A stretch of DNA of 42,016 nt from Cyanocohniella sp. LLY (GTDB lineage Bacteria > Cyanobacteriota > Cyanobacteriia > Cyanobacteriales > Nostocaceae), in contig JAKOMP010000058.1 in assembly GCA_022241785.1 (NCBI GenBank), forward strand, positions 110 through 42,125, written 5' to 3'. Made by a program: the position numbers and the translations under genes. A model generated the notes under the pieces. It was not told the origin of the DNA and ran no database searches. It saw only the letters and a program-made list of their open reading frames with translations. Below, one piece after another: positions 25,719 to 34,941 of the stretch; within the stretch, counting starts at the first letter, position 1; each line of letters begins with the position of its first letter.

Positions 25719-26906
25719 AGAGCTGGCTAATTGCTCTTTAAATTGATTTTTCTTCTTGATTTTAGCTGTAGTTGAGCAAATTTTCTTCGACTACGGGTAT
25801 GAAGTTACAAGAATTAGGATTGCTTGAGGATAAATAGCTCGCTTTTCGATGTTCCTCTCTCTCTGAGACTAAACTGTAGTCCAGTAGAGTAGGCACTGCT
25901 AACAACATCATCATTACTTCGTCTGCAAAGTCCAGGATATCAAGCAATTTTTGGCATTTTGGCATGACAATCAAAGTTATTCAAGATACGCTGTTTAGCA
26001 AATTTAACTTCGGTCATTTTTGTAGCAGTTTATCATTTATAAATTAGCTATAATTAGTAATTTTCAGTTATTTGCAAATTATAATTATACAATTTAACTT
26101 AACCAATTTTATCTAAGTAAATGAATTGGTAAAATTTATCAAGCACTAATATAATTAACCAACACTTCACAAAAACAATAATAATGTCCTTATATTAAAT
26201 GTTCTAGAATATAAAGGAGATGTTTGTAATGCATTTGCTCAAGCATATATGGAAAATTATGTTTTTCTCAGCTATGTACTACAAAGAGATTATCATGTTT
26301 ACAAATATCTCTGACATACATGGATTAATTAAGGTTTGTAAAAAAAACTAACAAAAAATGTGTAAATTCCGAGTTTTTTGAGCATAGCTGTTGGCTAACA
26401 TAAAAAAAGAGGGGAAAATTAGATATAGAGCCAGCGAATTCCCCAACGAAATCATAACCAGGAATTTTTGCTCAACATATAGTGGATATAGCGTCCATAG
26501 CCTGCGTGATTTGAGGAGCCAACATGTTGCCAGAAGAAATAGGAAATCCGGAAATTGCCAATTGCAGAAGCTTTATAGGCTTGTTGCTGTTGTAGCATCT
26601 GCCTTAGATTCACAAAAAGTTATACCTCATCCTGTAATTGATGTTTTAGCTTAATTGCCAGCTAATTTCATACTTAGGGAAAATTTTGGCTTGCAAAAAA
26701 CAGAAACAATTGAGTGTATTAAAGATTTATTAACTCTACCATTACAGCACTGTGTAAATTGCTGAACGATTTAAAATCAATGAAAAATCTAGAAGATAAA
26801 TTTATTGAATTTTGACTTCCGCGCAGCACTACTAAGGCTAATTGGTTTATGGGAATTTTAGGATTAACAATTACACATTATTTGAATTAAAATTAGCGAA
26901 ATTAAC
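25719..26906. other. Longest spacer of the window, possibly with gene remnants
   Basis: About 1.2 kb without a secure gene. A 70-codon minus-strand frame at 25762-25974 has ordinary composition but no recognisable domain; it could be a small protein or noise. A 40-codon frame at 26229-26351 with a good ribosome site is listed separately. At 26391-26654 a TTG-started 87-codon frame and an ATG frame at 26524 (with GAGGAG before it, stopping at 26595) overlap in different frames, as a decayed gene might. None matches a family I recognise. Confidence 0.45.
26229..26351 (+). CDS. Candidate small protein, 40 residues
   Basis: ATG at 26229 is preceded by AAGGAG with nine bases between, a good ribosome site in a region otherwise lacking them. 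The frame reads MHLLKHIWKIMFFSAMYYKE and continues to ...LIKVCKKN before TAA. It has a hydrophobic first half and a lysine-rich end, so it might be a small membrane-associated peptide. Such AT-rich frames arise by chance, and I know no family for it. Confidence 0.25.
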   Translation: MHLLKHIWKIMFFSAMYYKEIIMFTNISDIHGLIKVCKKN

Positions 26907-28142
26907 ATGGAAAATATCTCACATTTGCCAACACAAGTCCGAGACAAAACAGCATACCCAGATATATTAGTCATATCCAGTTTATTTCTACCCCGAAAAA
27001 CTGTAATTGGAGAATACATCTATAATCGCTGTCTTCAAGACCCAGAAAGAGTGGTTGTATTGGCAGCAGGTTGTTCAGGAGATCAAGTATTTGATCAAGA
27101 GCAAAAGTTTTCTATATATCGCTGGATCAACCTGAGATACTGGCTGGGGAATTTTATCGGGACTTTGTTGCAGCCTGCTTGCAATTTAATTTGCTCGTTT
27201 GTGCTAGCTATTAAACTATATTTTCGTTATCACTACCGTTATATAGAGTGGGGACACAGCTACGATTTTCCCGCACTGTTGTTATTGAGCTATATCTTAC
27301 CCATACGCTTTTTTATTTATTTGCATGGTAGCGATATTATTGAGATTTTACATAATCCTGTAGGGCGATCGCTCTTTAAATGGACTTTAGCCCGCGCCGA
27401 AGGTATTGTCTGTAACAGCTATGTTACACAAGATTATCTAAGGAATTCTTTGCGCTTGGCAACTCCTACCCATGTGATTCAACCAGTGGTGAGACCAGAA
27501 AAGTTTGGTGTAGGTCAAAATCCACCAAATCTTGATGATTTACGCCAACAGGTGCGTGAAATATACAATATTCCCCAAACAGCACTAGTTATTCTCTCGG
27601 TAGGTAAACTAGTCAAGCAGAAAAGCTTTGAGCGGGTGATTGAAAACTTACCACTGCTGTTAACTATTGGCATTGATGTCCACTACATAATTTGTGGACA
27701 GGGGCCATGTGAACCCGGATTACAATCTTTAGCACAGCGTTTGCGAGTAGACCAACGGGTAAATTTTGCAGGCTATGTACCTGACCGTGAATTAGCTGGC
27801 TACTATGCAGCTTGTGATATTTTTGCCATGTTAACTTTGTTAGACACAACCGCTAATCGTGTACAGGGCTTTGGTGTGGTCTACTTAGAAGCGAGTTATT
27901 TCGGTAAACCAGTAATTGCCTCTCGTTTAAGCTCCATCGTTGATATAATTCGCCATGAAGAAAATGGCATTCTGGTGAATCCCCAATCTGGTTACGAAGT
28001 TTTTCAAGCTTTCCAGCGATTGTGTCAAGACCAGCAGTTACGAGAACAACTAGGTCGCAAAGGTAAAGAATTGGCCAGGCGTAAAACCTTGCATAGATCG
28101 CTATACAGATCTGAGCCTCTCCCCAACGGTTTGTTGAATTAA
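26907..28142 (+). CDS. Glycosyltransferase family 4 protein
   Basis: A 411-residue GT-B glycosyltransferase. The N-terminal domain has ILVISSLFLPRKTVIGEYIYN (about 20-40), HSYDFPALLLLSYIL and the loop YLHGSDIIEIL. The donor domain has VILSVGKLVKQKSFERVIENL (about 228-248), CGQGPCEPGLQSLAQRL, VNFAGYVPDRELAGYYAACDIFAML and GFGVVYLEASYFGKPVIASR with the usual E-x-x-x-x-x-G-K-P-V. Instead of the canonical E-x7-E, the first position is G. Its end converges on thiS and overlaps its stop by four bases. Sugar, acceptor and pathway are unknown; it has no sugar-related neighbour. Confidence 0.9.
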   Translation: MENISHLPTQVRDKTAYPDILVISSLFLPRKTVIGEYIYNRCLQDPERVVVLAAGCSGDQVFDQEQKFSIYRWINLRYWLGNFIGTLLQPACNLICSFVLAIKLYFRYHYRYIEWGHSYDFPALLLLSYILPIRFFIYLHGSDIIEILHNPVGRSLFKWTLARAEGIVCNSYVTQDYLRNSLRLATPTHVIQPVVRPEKFGVGQNPPNLDDLRQQVREIYNIPQTALVILSVGKLVKQKSFERVIENLPLLLTIGIDVHYIICGQGPCEPGLQSLAQRLRVDQRVNFAGYVPDRELAGYYAACDIFAMLTLLDTTANRVQGFGVVYLEASYFGKPVIASRLSSIVDIIRHEENGILVNPQSGYEVFQAFQRLCQDQQLREQLGRKGKELARRKTLHRSLYRSEPLPNGLLN

Positions 28143-28351
28143 CCACCACCGACAATGGTGACTATTTCTAAGCGATCGCCTGGCTGCACTTGTGTGTGTG
28201 ACCAATATTGGCGATGTAAAATTTCACCGTTATACTCCACCGCCACCAAACGAGGATTAAAACCCAACTCTTGTAGTAAATCTGGTAATAACGTTGGCGA
28301 CAAGCAACTACGACTTTCTCCATTGACCTGGACGATAATCTGATTAGACAT
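28139..28351 (-). CDS. thiS: Sulfur carrier protein ThiS
   Basis: Small ubiquitin-like protein that carries sulfur as a C-terminal thiocarboxylate for the thiazole ring of thiamine. The 70-residue protein has the beta-grasp pattern with IIVQVNGESRSC at the start, LLQELGFNPRLVAVEYNGEIL in the middle and the end DRLEIVTIVGGG; the terminal Gly-Gly is what is adenylated by ThiF. An extra glycine makes it GGG. It follows thiE by nine bases, so the two form one operon. The partner thiazole synthase thiG and thiF are not in this window. Confidence 0.93.
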   Translation of the reverse strand: MSNQIIVQVNGESRSCLSPTLLPDLLQELGFNPRLVAVEYNGEILHRQYWSHTQVQPGDRLEIVTIVGGG

Positions 28352-28360
28352 AAGCTGTCT

Positions 28361-29494
28361 TTATGTATGCTGAGGAAAAAATGCTGGTTCGGGTTTGACG
28401 CGATTCAGTTGGGAGAGAAAATATTGTGTGACTAAAGTAGGCTGTTCAGCTTGAATCAAAGCTCTTACCACTGCTACACGTTCTGCGCCCGCATCAATCA
28501 CATCATTGATATTATTTGCATCTATCCCCCCAATGGCAAACCAAGGAATGGAACTATTTTGGGCAGCATATTTGACGTATTCTAAGCCAGCCGCAGGTTT
28601 ATCTGCTTTAGTAGGCGTTTCATAAACTGGCCCAACGCCAATATAATCTGCACCCTCAAGAATGGCTTTTTGCATTTCTTCAGAATTTGTTGTAGACCTG
28701 CCAATTAAGCGCTGAGGCCCTAGCAATTGTCTAGCAGTGTCAATAGGCATATCTTGCTGTCCCAAATGTACCCCATCGGCATCCACTGCCAAAGCCATAT
28801 CTACACGGTCATTCATGATAAACAGCGCTCCATAGGTATGACATAGTTGCCGTAATTTCATCGCTTGTTCTAAACGCAGCGTGTCATCAGCAGTTTTATC
28901 GCGGTATTGCACCAGGGTTAATCCACCTTTTAGGGCAGCTTCTACTGTTGTTAACAAACTTTCTGAGGGAGAAGTGACCAGATATAAGTGCGATCGCCAC
29001 AGCAGTTGATGACGTTGGTAACCCATTAAACTACTTTCTAGGGTATAAACCCGATAACGCATCTGCTTAAAAGCTTTGCCCATATTCGGGTGATACAGTT
29101 TGCCATATTCTTCTAGCACTCTCAGTGCTTCTTGGACACGACAAAAATTTGCTTGTAATAGCGATCTAATACTAGAACGTTGTTCTTCTTGGGGATGGGT
29201 TAACTCTGTACCTGGATCACCTGGTGTATCCCGTGCTGCCCGCAGTTCAGCAGTATGCCAGTGAGCCAACTCTTGTCGCAAATACTTGCATTCCCCAAGT
29301 AACTGAGCATTATTTAACCCAAAACGACACCACTCTTCGATAATTCGCAAGCCTTCACGAGCGCGGTCTAGATTGGCATCTAAAATGCGGTAAACAACTT
29401 GCTGTATTTGCGCTTTTTGGCTGTATGGCTCGACCATGACAACAACCCTATTAGTGCTTTCGTTAAATGACGTAATATCAACACTTTTAGACAT
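28361..29494 (-). CDS. thiE: Thiamine phosphate synthase with ThiD2-like N-terminal domain
   Basis: Couples the pyrimidine HMP-PP and thiazole phosphate to thiamine monophosphate. The protein has 377 residues, well over the 210 of single-domain ThiE. Residues about 35-165 (VYRILDANLDRAREGLRIIEEWCRF) match the ThiD2-type domain seen before ThiE in cyanobacteria and proposed to act as HMP-phosphate kinase; this role is recalled, not shown here. The C-terminal ThiE barrel (about 168-365) has LYLVTSP, LVQYRDKTADD, FIMNDRVDMALAVDADGVHLGQQDM, IGRSTTNSEE, GADYIGVGPVYETPTK and WFAIGGIDANN. ATG at 29494 was kept; M20 (29437) is an alternative start. It precedes thiS by nine bases. Confidence 0.94.
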   Translation of the reverse strand: MSKSVDITSFNESTNRVVVMVEPYSQKAQIQQVVYRILDANLDRAREGLRIIEEWCRFGLNNAQLLGECKYLRQELAHWHTAELRAARDTPGDPGTELTHPQEEQRSSIRSLLQANFCRVQEALRVLEEYGKLYHPNMGKAFKQMRYRVYTLESSLMGYQRHQLLWRSHLYLVTSPSESLLTTVEAALKGGLTLVQYRDKTADDTLRLEQAMKLRQLCHTYGALFIMNDRVDMALAVDADGVHLGQQDMPIDTARQLLGPQRLIGRSTTNSEEMQKAILEGADYIGVGPVYETPTKADKPAAGLEYVKYAAQNSSIPWFAIGGIDANNINDVIDAGAERVAVVRALIQAEQPTLVTQYFLSQLNRVKPEPAFFPQHT

Positions 29495-30106
29495 TTTGAT
29501 TAAAAATTTCTAGTACGGCAATATGAAAAAAAAGTACAGGTTGACTACAAATTTATACATAATTAGCTTACAGCGTAAGCTGACAATGGTTTAGGGACGA
29601 TTTTATAATATATCTTAAACTGGACAAAAACCATATATATGAGAGCGGAACTTAATAACAAACAAAATTCCTATTTTTGTTTCGCGTTAACTGAACAAGT
29701 CAAATAAACAGCAACTTAATTATTTATGATGAAAAAAACTCAACTTTACAGACTTAATTAATAGCAAAAGTCCCAAGTATTCCTTAATCCAAGCTCAATA
29801 GCATAGCTAACCGATTTTCATCTAGTCATGCCTCAAGTAATTTTTAGTGATTAATCGTTAACCAACTCAATTTATATGGAAAACATAATTAAGTATGAAA
29901 TTATCAAGGATGTTATTTGAGTGTTTAAAAATGATGATAAACTAGATTAGGTGTCAGTATGCAGTGGATTTCATACAGATGAGGTATGGATTTATCTTGA
30001 ATCACCCTACTCTACTCAATTGAGAACTGCTGTATCTATCTTCCTATAAATTCAACAGCCTGTCTCAATTATTTATTAAACACATTTAAAGCACATCTAA
30101 TTTTCA
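29495..30106. other. AT-rich spacer between divergent thiE and smpB
   Basis: About 610 AT-rich bases. I see no supported gene, tRNA or repeat. As thiamine operons often carry a TPP riboswitch I looked for its CUGAGA core upstream of thiE (minus strand) and did not find a convincing one. Promoters for both genes should lie here. Confidence 0.5.
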
Positions 30107-30574
30107 ATGAGCGAAAAAAGCGAAAGTTACAAAGTTATTAGTGACAACCGTCAAGCCCGTTATTTGTATGAAATCCTGGAAACTTATGAAGCCGGAGTTG
30201 AGTTGACAGGAACAGAAGTGAAGTCAATCCGTGCAGGTAGAGTCAATCTCCAAGATGGTTATGCTTTGATTCGCGACGGCGAAGCCTGGCTGATTAACGT
30301 CCACATCTCCCCCTATAACGCCAGTGGACAATACTTTAATCATGAACCGCGCCGCACGCGTAAGCTGTTACTACATCGCCAAGAAATCCGTAAGTTAATT
30401 GGCACAGTAGAACAACAGGGTTTAACACTAGTACCTTTAAAGATGTACCTCAAAAGAGGCTGGGTAAAAGTCAGTATAGCCCTGGGTAAAGGTAAAAAGC
30501 TCCACGACAAGAGAGAATCTCTCAAACGACGCCAAGATCAACGGGATATTCAAAGGGCGATGAAAAATTATTAA
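30107..30574 (+). CDS. smpB: SsrA-binding protein SmpB
   Basis: Binds tmRNA and brings it to stalled ribosomes in trans-translation. The 155-residue protein begins MSEKSESYKVISDNRQARYLYE and has the OB-fold core ETYEAGVELTGTEVKSIRAGRVNL (about 27-50), the HISPYNASGQYFNHEPRRTRKLLLH segment and the C-terminal tail with KLHDKRESLKRRQDQRDI, the basic extension that enters the mRNA channel. The length is normal. It is followed by a small secreted protein gene on the same strand 185 bases away. The tmRNA gene itself was not found in the window. Confidence 0.96.
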   Translation: MSEKSESYKVISDNRQARYLYEILETYEAGVELTGTEVKSIRAGRVNLQDGYALIRDGEAWLINVHISPYNASGQYFNHEPRRTRKLLLHRQEIRKLIGTVEQQGLTLVPLKMYLKRGWVKVSIALGKGKKLHDKRESLKRRQDQRDIQRAMKNY

Positions 30575-30759
30575 CCTTGACCATAACTATGACCAAAAGA
30601 TCACCCTAAAAACTCAAAAAAGGTACAACTTGATCGGAAATCGTATACCTTCAGTGTGAGTTAAAACAAAACCTAGTTTATAGCCACAGATTGATTTGAT
30701 TAGCGTGGAGAATCGATATAGTGGTGGGTAATGTTAGAAGGTATTAGGAAATTTTGATT

Positions 30760-31074
30760 ATGACACGTAACTTAACCAAAGCAGTTGGTGCTGGTGTTCT
30801 CACTTTAAGTATGGCAATGTTGCCTTTAACTCTACCGGTAAAAGCCCAGGTAACTGAACCCGGAGTGCAAACTACACCAGGAGTCCAGACTACACCAGGC
30901 GCTCAGACTACACCAAGGACTACAGTTCAACAAGAAGATGATGGTTTTGATTGGGGCTGGTTAGGGTTAATTGGTCTATTCGGTCTTGCTGGTTTAGCAG
31001 GTAGAAAGCGTAACGATGAACCAACGCGTTATCGCGACCCTAGTACTCCCGGCGCTACCACCTACAGGGACTAA
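30760..31074 (+). CDS. Small exported protein with WGxxGxxG C-terminal segment
   Basis: A protein of 104 residues from the ATG at 30760 (a TTG two codons earlier is less likely). An N-terminal signal peptide (MTRNLTKAVGAGVLTLSMAM, cleavage near KAQ) is followed by a short repeat region of TTPG units (three direct copies of about 18 bases around 30868-30914), an acidic DDGFDWG and the hydrophobic WGWLGLIGLFGLAGLAGRKR, matching the WGxxGxxG pattern. A charged tail RNDEPTRYRDP closes it. The class is named for its motif; its sorting enzyme and role are unknown to me. It could be a membrane-anchored surface protein. Confidence 0.85.
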   Translation: MTRNLTKAVGAGVLTLSMAMLPLTLPVKAQVTEPGVQTTPGVQTTPGAQTTPRTTVQQEDDGFDWGWLGLIGLFGLAGLAGRKRNDEPTRYRDPSTPGATTYRD

Positions 31075-31185
31075 TCGCAGGTTGGGATGTGAGATTTAAA
31101 GGCTGGCCAAGAGATTTTTGTGAGCAAGAGGCTTCAGTTGTCAGTTGCATTTCTTCTGACGACCGACAACTGAGACTTGTTTATT

Positions 31186-32598
31186 TTAGTTAACTGTACG
31201 TTCTGAGTTGGGTGAATTAACTGGTTGAGTAATAGGTGTCCAGTAGCTAGCAATTAAGGCTATCATCAGCCACCATAAGCTATTAACTTCAGGGCGAAAC
31301 CAAATAGTATCCACAGTACCGTGAGCTAACATTCCAGCTACAGCGGCAACTGCTCCAATTAACCAAAATCCGTCTACACTTCTAGCTTGGCGCAATCTTT
31401 GCATTTGCACAAAAGCATGATTAAAAGTGACAACTATTAACCACAGAAAACAGGCCAAGCCAAGCAAGCCAGTTTCTACAGCAATTTCTAGAAAAACTGA
31501 ATAGGCACTCAACGCAGTGTAACGAGGACGTTGATAAAGTGGGTAGATTTGATTAAAAGAGTTGTGACCAGGGCCAATACCGATAATCGGGCGATCGCGA
31601 ATCATTTCAAAGACAGCATCCCACACATTGAGGCGAAAATTATTACTACTATCGCTGCGGTCGGCAAAAATACTCAAAACGCGCAAGCGTACTGGCTCGA
31701 CAAATATCACAGCTAGTACAAGTAACCCAATCATCCCACCTAAAACAATTGGCAACGACCAAGTGCGCCAAAAAGGAGGTAATTGCACGCTCCACCAATA
31801 AATTAGCAAAGCGATCGCAGTTAATACACCAACTACTAGACCAATCCAGCCGCCACGGCTAAAAGTCAGAACCAAACAAGCTGCATTCACAGTCAACATA
31901 GTTAAGGCTAAAGCTTTTTTGAAGGGGCTTTGCCAGACAAAAATTGCCACTAGGCTTAAAACTACCGCTGGGACTAAATATCCCGCCAATAAGTTAGGAT
32001 TACCCAAATAACTATAGACTCTAGTTGTCTTAGCTAGAGGAGAAAGTGGGTCTACCCAGGTTGCCAATGCTGTGGCTCCAAAAAACCATTGGCGTAACCC
32101 GTATACACTCACAATCAAGGCTACATGCAAGTACAAAGTAATAATCCAAGATCGCAGACGAGGTGATCTCAGCACCCTAGCACAAAGGGCAAACAGCAAT
32201 AAATAAAGTGTTAATACTACTAAGTCTTTAAACGCTGCCTGTTTTACAGGTGATAAAGCTGTAGAGACGACAGCAATTCCCCAGTAAAGCAACACCAACA
32301 GATGAGTAGGGGTAAATAAAGGAACAGCAGATGTTGATTCATCAGATAAAGTCAACAGCAGCCAAAATCCTACACAAGCTACTAATAATACTCCTACTAA
32401 ACCACTCGATACGAAAGGGGCAAGAGCATACACTAGACTGAGTAAGGCCACCGCGATGGCATCTCCCCACTGCATCAAGATGCTACTTTGCCGCCAAGAG
32501 TGTAACAGTCCTACAAAAAAACGATGTAGGAAACTGGTAGCAAGATATTGTTTAAGGGGTAAATAGGATAAAGTAAATCTTTGCCAGACTAAATTCAT
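31186..32598 (-). CDS. ictB: IctB-type membrane protein (O-antigen ligase/polymerase fold)
   Basis: An integral membrane protein of 470 residues with ten or more hydrophobic segments. The long periplasmic loop with VYSYLGNPNLLAGYLVP, LTFSRGGWIGLVVGV and IIGIGPGHNSFNQIYPLYQRPRY matches the Wzy_C/O-antigen ligase family. The start MNLVWQRFTLSYLPLKQY is that of cyanobacterial IctB, first described as linked to inorganic carbon uptake but never proven as the transporter; the domain speaks for a glycan ligase or polymerase role. It is close to other polysaccharide genes further right but is read on the opposite strand. The name follows sequence resemblance, not shown activity. Confidence 0.88.
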   Translation of the reverse strand: MNLVWQRFTLSYLPLKQYLATSFLHRFFVGLLHSWRQSSILMQWGDAIAVALLSLVYALAPFVSSGLVGVLLVACVGFWLLLTLSDESTSAVPLFTPTHLLVLLYWGIAVVSTALSPVKQAAFKDLVVLTLYLLLFALCARVLRSPRLRSWIITLYLHVALIVSVYGLRQWFFGATALATWVDPLSPLAKTTRVYSYLGNPNLLAGYLVPAVVLSLVAIFVWQSPFKKALALTMLTVNAACLVLTFSRGGWIGLVVGVLTAIALLIYWWSVQLPPFWRTWSLPIVLGGMIGLLVLAVIFVEPVRLRVLSIFADRSDSSNNFRLNVWDAVFEMIRDRPIIGIGPGHNSFNQIYPLYQRPRYTALSAYSVFLEIAVETGLLGLACFLWLIVVTFNHAFVQMQRLRQARSVDGFWLIGAVAAVAGMLAHGTVDTIWFRPEVNSLWWLMIALIASYWTPITQPVNSPNSERTVN

Positions 32599-32731
32599 AA
32601 AACACGCTGTGATTAATTAGTACGCCCTTAGGGAACTTGGACTTAATCATAATGCGGGTAGTGCAAAAGTAGTAACGTTGATTGGTAATTAATAATTAGT
32701 ATTTGCCCACCTGTGAATTAGCTGAGTATAA

Positions 32732-34282
32732 TTAATCGCTAACTGTGTCTGAGGCCACAGGTACTTGGAGTGGTAAAGAAAGTACATAGCGGTGTCCTGA
32801 CTCTGGTGAACCTTGAATGGCAATTTGTCCACCATGTAATTCTGCCAACTGACAGCTAAGTAATAGACCCAAGCTTTCACGGGACATATTACCATGATCA
32901 TTAGCTAAATCTTGTCCAGAACTCATGGTCAAAATATCTAAGTGAGTATCAGTCACGTTGGATGATTTTGGGATAGTTACTGGTATTCCTGTTTCCTCTT
33001 GACTGTCAGGGTAAAGGCTGTAGCTACCTGTATCGTTTGTAAGTTCACGTAGCGACAAGGAGTTAAGGCGAAAGTAAGGATCAACTTCAGTCATGCCATC
33101 TCCCAACCAAGGATGGGAAACCCAAATAGTAATATTCAGTGTATTTTCTTTGTAAGAAACATGAATCCGCACAATGCTTCCTGTAGCGGAAACTTGAATC
33201 ACACTGAAAACTAAGTGATACAAAATTTGCCGCAATTTGTCTTTATCCAACAGCCAAATGCGACTGTGCCCTGGTTCTATGGATAGACGAATATCTTGCT
33301 CACGACGGTTAGCTGCTTCCTCTAGGGTATTAATAGCTTGCTGACAAAGCATTTCAATATCTACAGGAGCTAAATTCAACACCATCGAGTTTTCGTCTAT
33401 GGTTCCCAGTTCGTTAATTTCATTAACTAACGATAATAAGTACCGTCCACTATGTTGAATGATATCTAAATATTCTCTTTGTTTGGTAGTCAATGGCCCA
33501 TAAATTTCACGTCCTAAAACACTAGCCATACCTAGCACAGATGTTAAAGGTGTACGCAATTCTTGAGTTAATTGCTCCAACAGTTCCAGTTTGACTTGCT
33601 TCGTAGAAAATGGTTCTTTGGTTAAATTAGACGGAGTAATTGTGAAGTCATTTGTGCGTTCATCATTGAGTGAGGACGTAGCACTGCTATTCGTTTTTTC
33701 TGGTTTGTCTGCCAATAGCAATCGGTTACGTTCAAATTCACTCATGCACCAACGAGCGATGATTTGTAAAAACTCAATGTCACGAGTAGCAAAGTTACGT
33801 GGCACTAAATCCATCACAGCTAATGCACCCAAGCAATTTCCGGAAGCATCAATCAGTGGCGCTCCTAAGTAAGCACGTATACCATAATCCTGGACTAACT
33901 TACTAGTAACAATTACTGAATCACTGATTTGTTTCGTATCATTTATAACTAAAACTTGAAAGCTTTCTACCACTTGAGTGCAGAAGGATTCGCGGCGTAA
34001 CAGTTGACGGTTTTGTGCCAGATGATTCATCAGTCCCAGTCTAGATAAGCCCACAGATGACTTGAACCAATGAAGTTCTTGGTCTACAAATCCCAGAATG
34101 GAAATTGGTGCTTCTAAAAAGTGGGCAGCAGTTTGAGTGGCTTCTTCAAAGACGGGAATCGTTTCTGGTTGCCGCAGACCTAATTCAGACAATGCTTCGA
34201 GACGTTGTTGCTCTCGCGCTTCCTGAGAAACCCAACCGTCCTTGAAGCCAAATAATTTGTTTTCAGGCTCTACCATTGCCAC
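32732..34282 (-). CDS. GAF-domain protein with degenerate histidine kinase module
   Basis: A 516-residue cytoplasmic protein. A GAF domain (about 42-190) has SILGFVDQELHWFKSS, FCTQVVESFQVLVIND and YLGAPLIDASGNCLGALAVMD. After a Ser/Thr-rich linker comes a DHp-like helix (about 230-290) where the usual HELRTPL reads QELRTPL: the phospho-acceptor histidine is Q240 (codon CAA at 33565-33563). The ATPase part has DKLRQILYHLVFSVIQVS in place of the N-box with asparagine, no DxGxG loop and a late GLLLSCQLAELHGGQIAIQG where GLGL is expected. It thus looks unable to phosphorylate itself and may be a regulatory pseudokinase. The ictB gene follows on the same strand after 133 bases. Confidence 0.88.
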   Translation of the reverse strand: MAMVEPENKLFGFKDGWVSQEAREQQRLEALSELGLRQPETIPVFEEATQTAAHFLEAPISILGFVDQELHWFKSSVGLSRLGLMNHLAQNRQLLRRESFCTQVVESFQVLVINDTKQISDSVIVTSKLVQDYGIRAYLGAPLIDASGNCLGALAVMDLVPRNFATRDIEFLQIIARWCMSEFERNRLLLADKPEKTNSSATSSLNDERTNDFTITPSNLTKEPFSTKQVKLELLEQLTQELRTPLTSVLGMASVLGREIYGPLTTKQREYLDIIQHSGRYLLSLVNEINELGTIDENSMVLNLAPVDIEMLCQQAINTLEEAANRREQDIRLSIEPGHSRIWLLDKDKLRQILYHLVFSVIQVSATGSIVRIHVSYKENTLNITIWVSHPWLGDGMTEVDPYFRLNSLSLRELTNDTGSYSLYPDSQEETGIPVTIPKSSNVTDTHLDILTMSSGQDLANDHGNMSRESLGLLLSCQLAELHGGQIAIQGSPESGHRYVLSLPLQVPVASDTVSD

Positions 34283-34941
34283 TGCTACCTTAATAATTTC
34301 TCGATCTTGTAATTGATATAACCACTGTTACTGGGTTATGGTTTTCTATTTTTAAGCATTCCCCAATTTAGCTGCTGATAAACAAGATGGGAAGAGAAAT
34401 TTTGTAATTCATCCATAAATAGATTTTGCCGCCTGACAAAGTTAGTTTGAGCGGTGATGAGGGTAACATAACCCTAAAGCTAAAACCAAGAGAAAATTTA
34501 ACCTGATTTTTTCTTTTGAGTTTCCTTAATATGCATATACGCGTTAATACTATTGCTGTCGTGGAAGTAATTTTGTTAATGGTCTGGTACAAGTTTGAAA
34601 AACATATTGCACATGGAATTAATCCCAAATCTCAAATCCTCAAGCCCCCAAATTTATCTGTGAGGTCAATCCAAAATCGCAAATCTAAAATTATTTGACG
34701 CTGTACTGTATTAGTAGTATTTGTAGCAACTTTAAAATATATAGACTAAAATAAGTCAGCTTTATTCGTGATTTTACATAAAAATTGATTATTTGTAATA
34801 TCGTAGATACCAAAAATTTATAGCTAAAAACAAGTAATTGAAGTAAATCAATATTTTATTAAGACTTTACTATTACTTCATCAGTAAAGGCTTGTAGGAA
34901 TAACTAAAAAGTTTGATATTGATATCTAAGGATAATTAGTT
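34283..34941. other. Intergenic spacer before the aminotransferase
   Basis: About 660 bases separating a minus-strand and a plus-strand gene. Two frames of 60-86 codons on opposite strands (34368-34628 and 34516-34698) overlap each other and look like chance. Around 34622-34696 AATCCCAAATCTCAAATCC and AATCCAAAATCGCAAATCT are near-repeats of the kind common between Nostoc genes. Before the next gene AAGGA lies about ten bases ahead of its ATG. Confidence 0.5.

Noticed and set aside
25762-25974. 70-codon minus-strand frame upstream of prfB
   Set aside because: No known domain and no ribosome site; kept only as a remark in the spacer entry.
29495-30106. TPP riboswitch before thiE
   Set aside because: I searched by eye for the CUGAGA core and ACCUGA-type pairing and found no convincing match.
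34368-34698. Two overlapping opposite-strand frames
   Set aside because: They overlap each other on opposite strands, lack domains and include interspersed repeat DNA.
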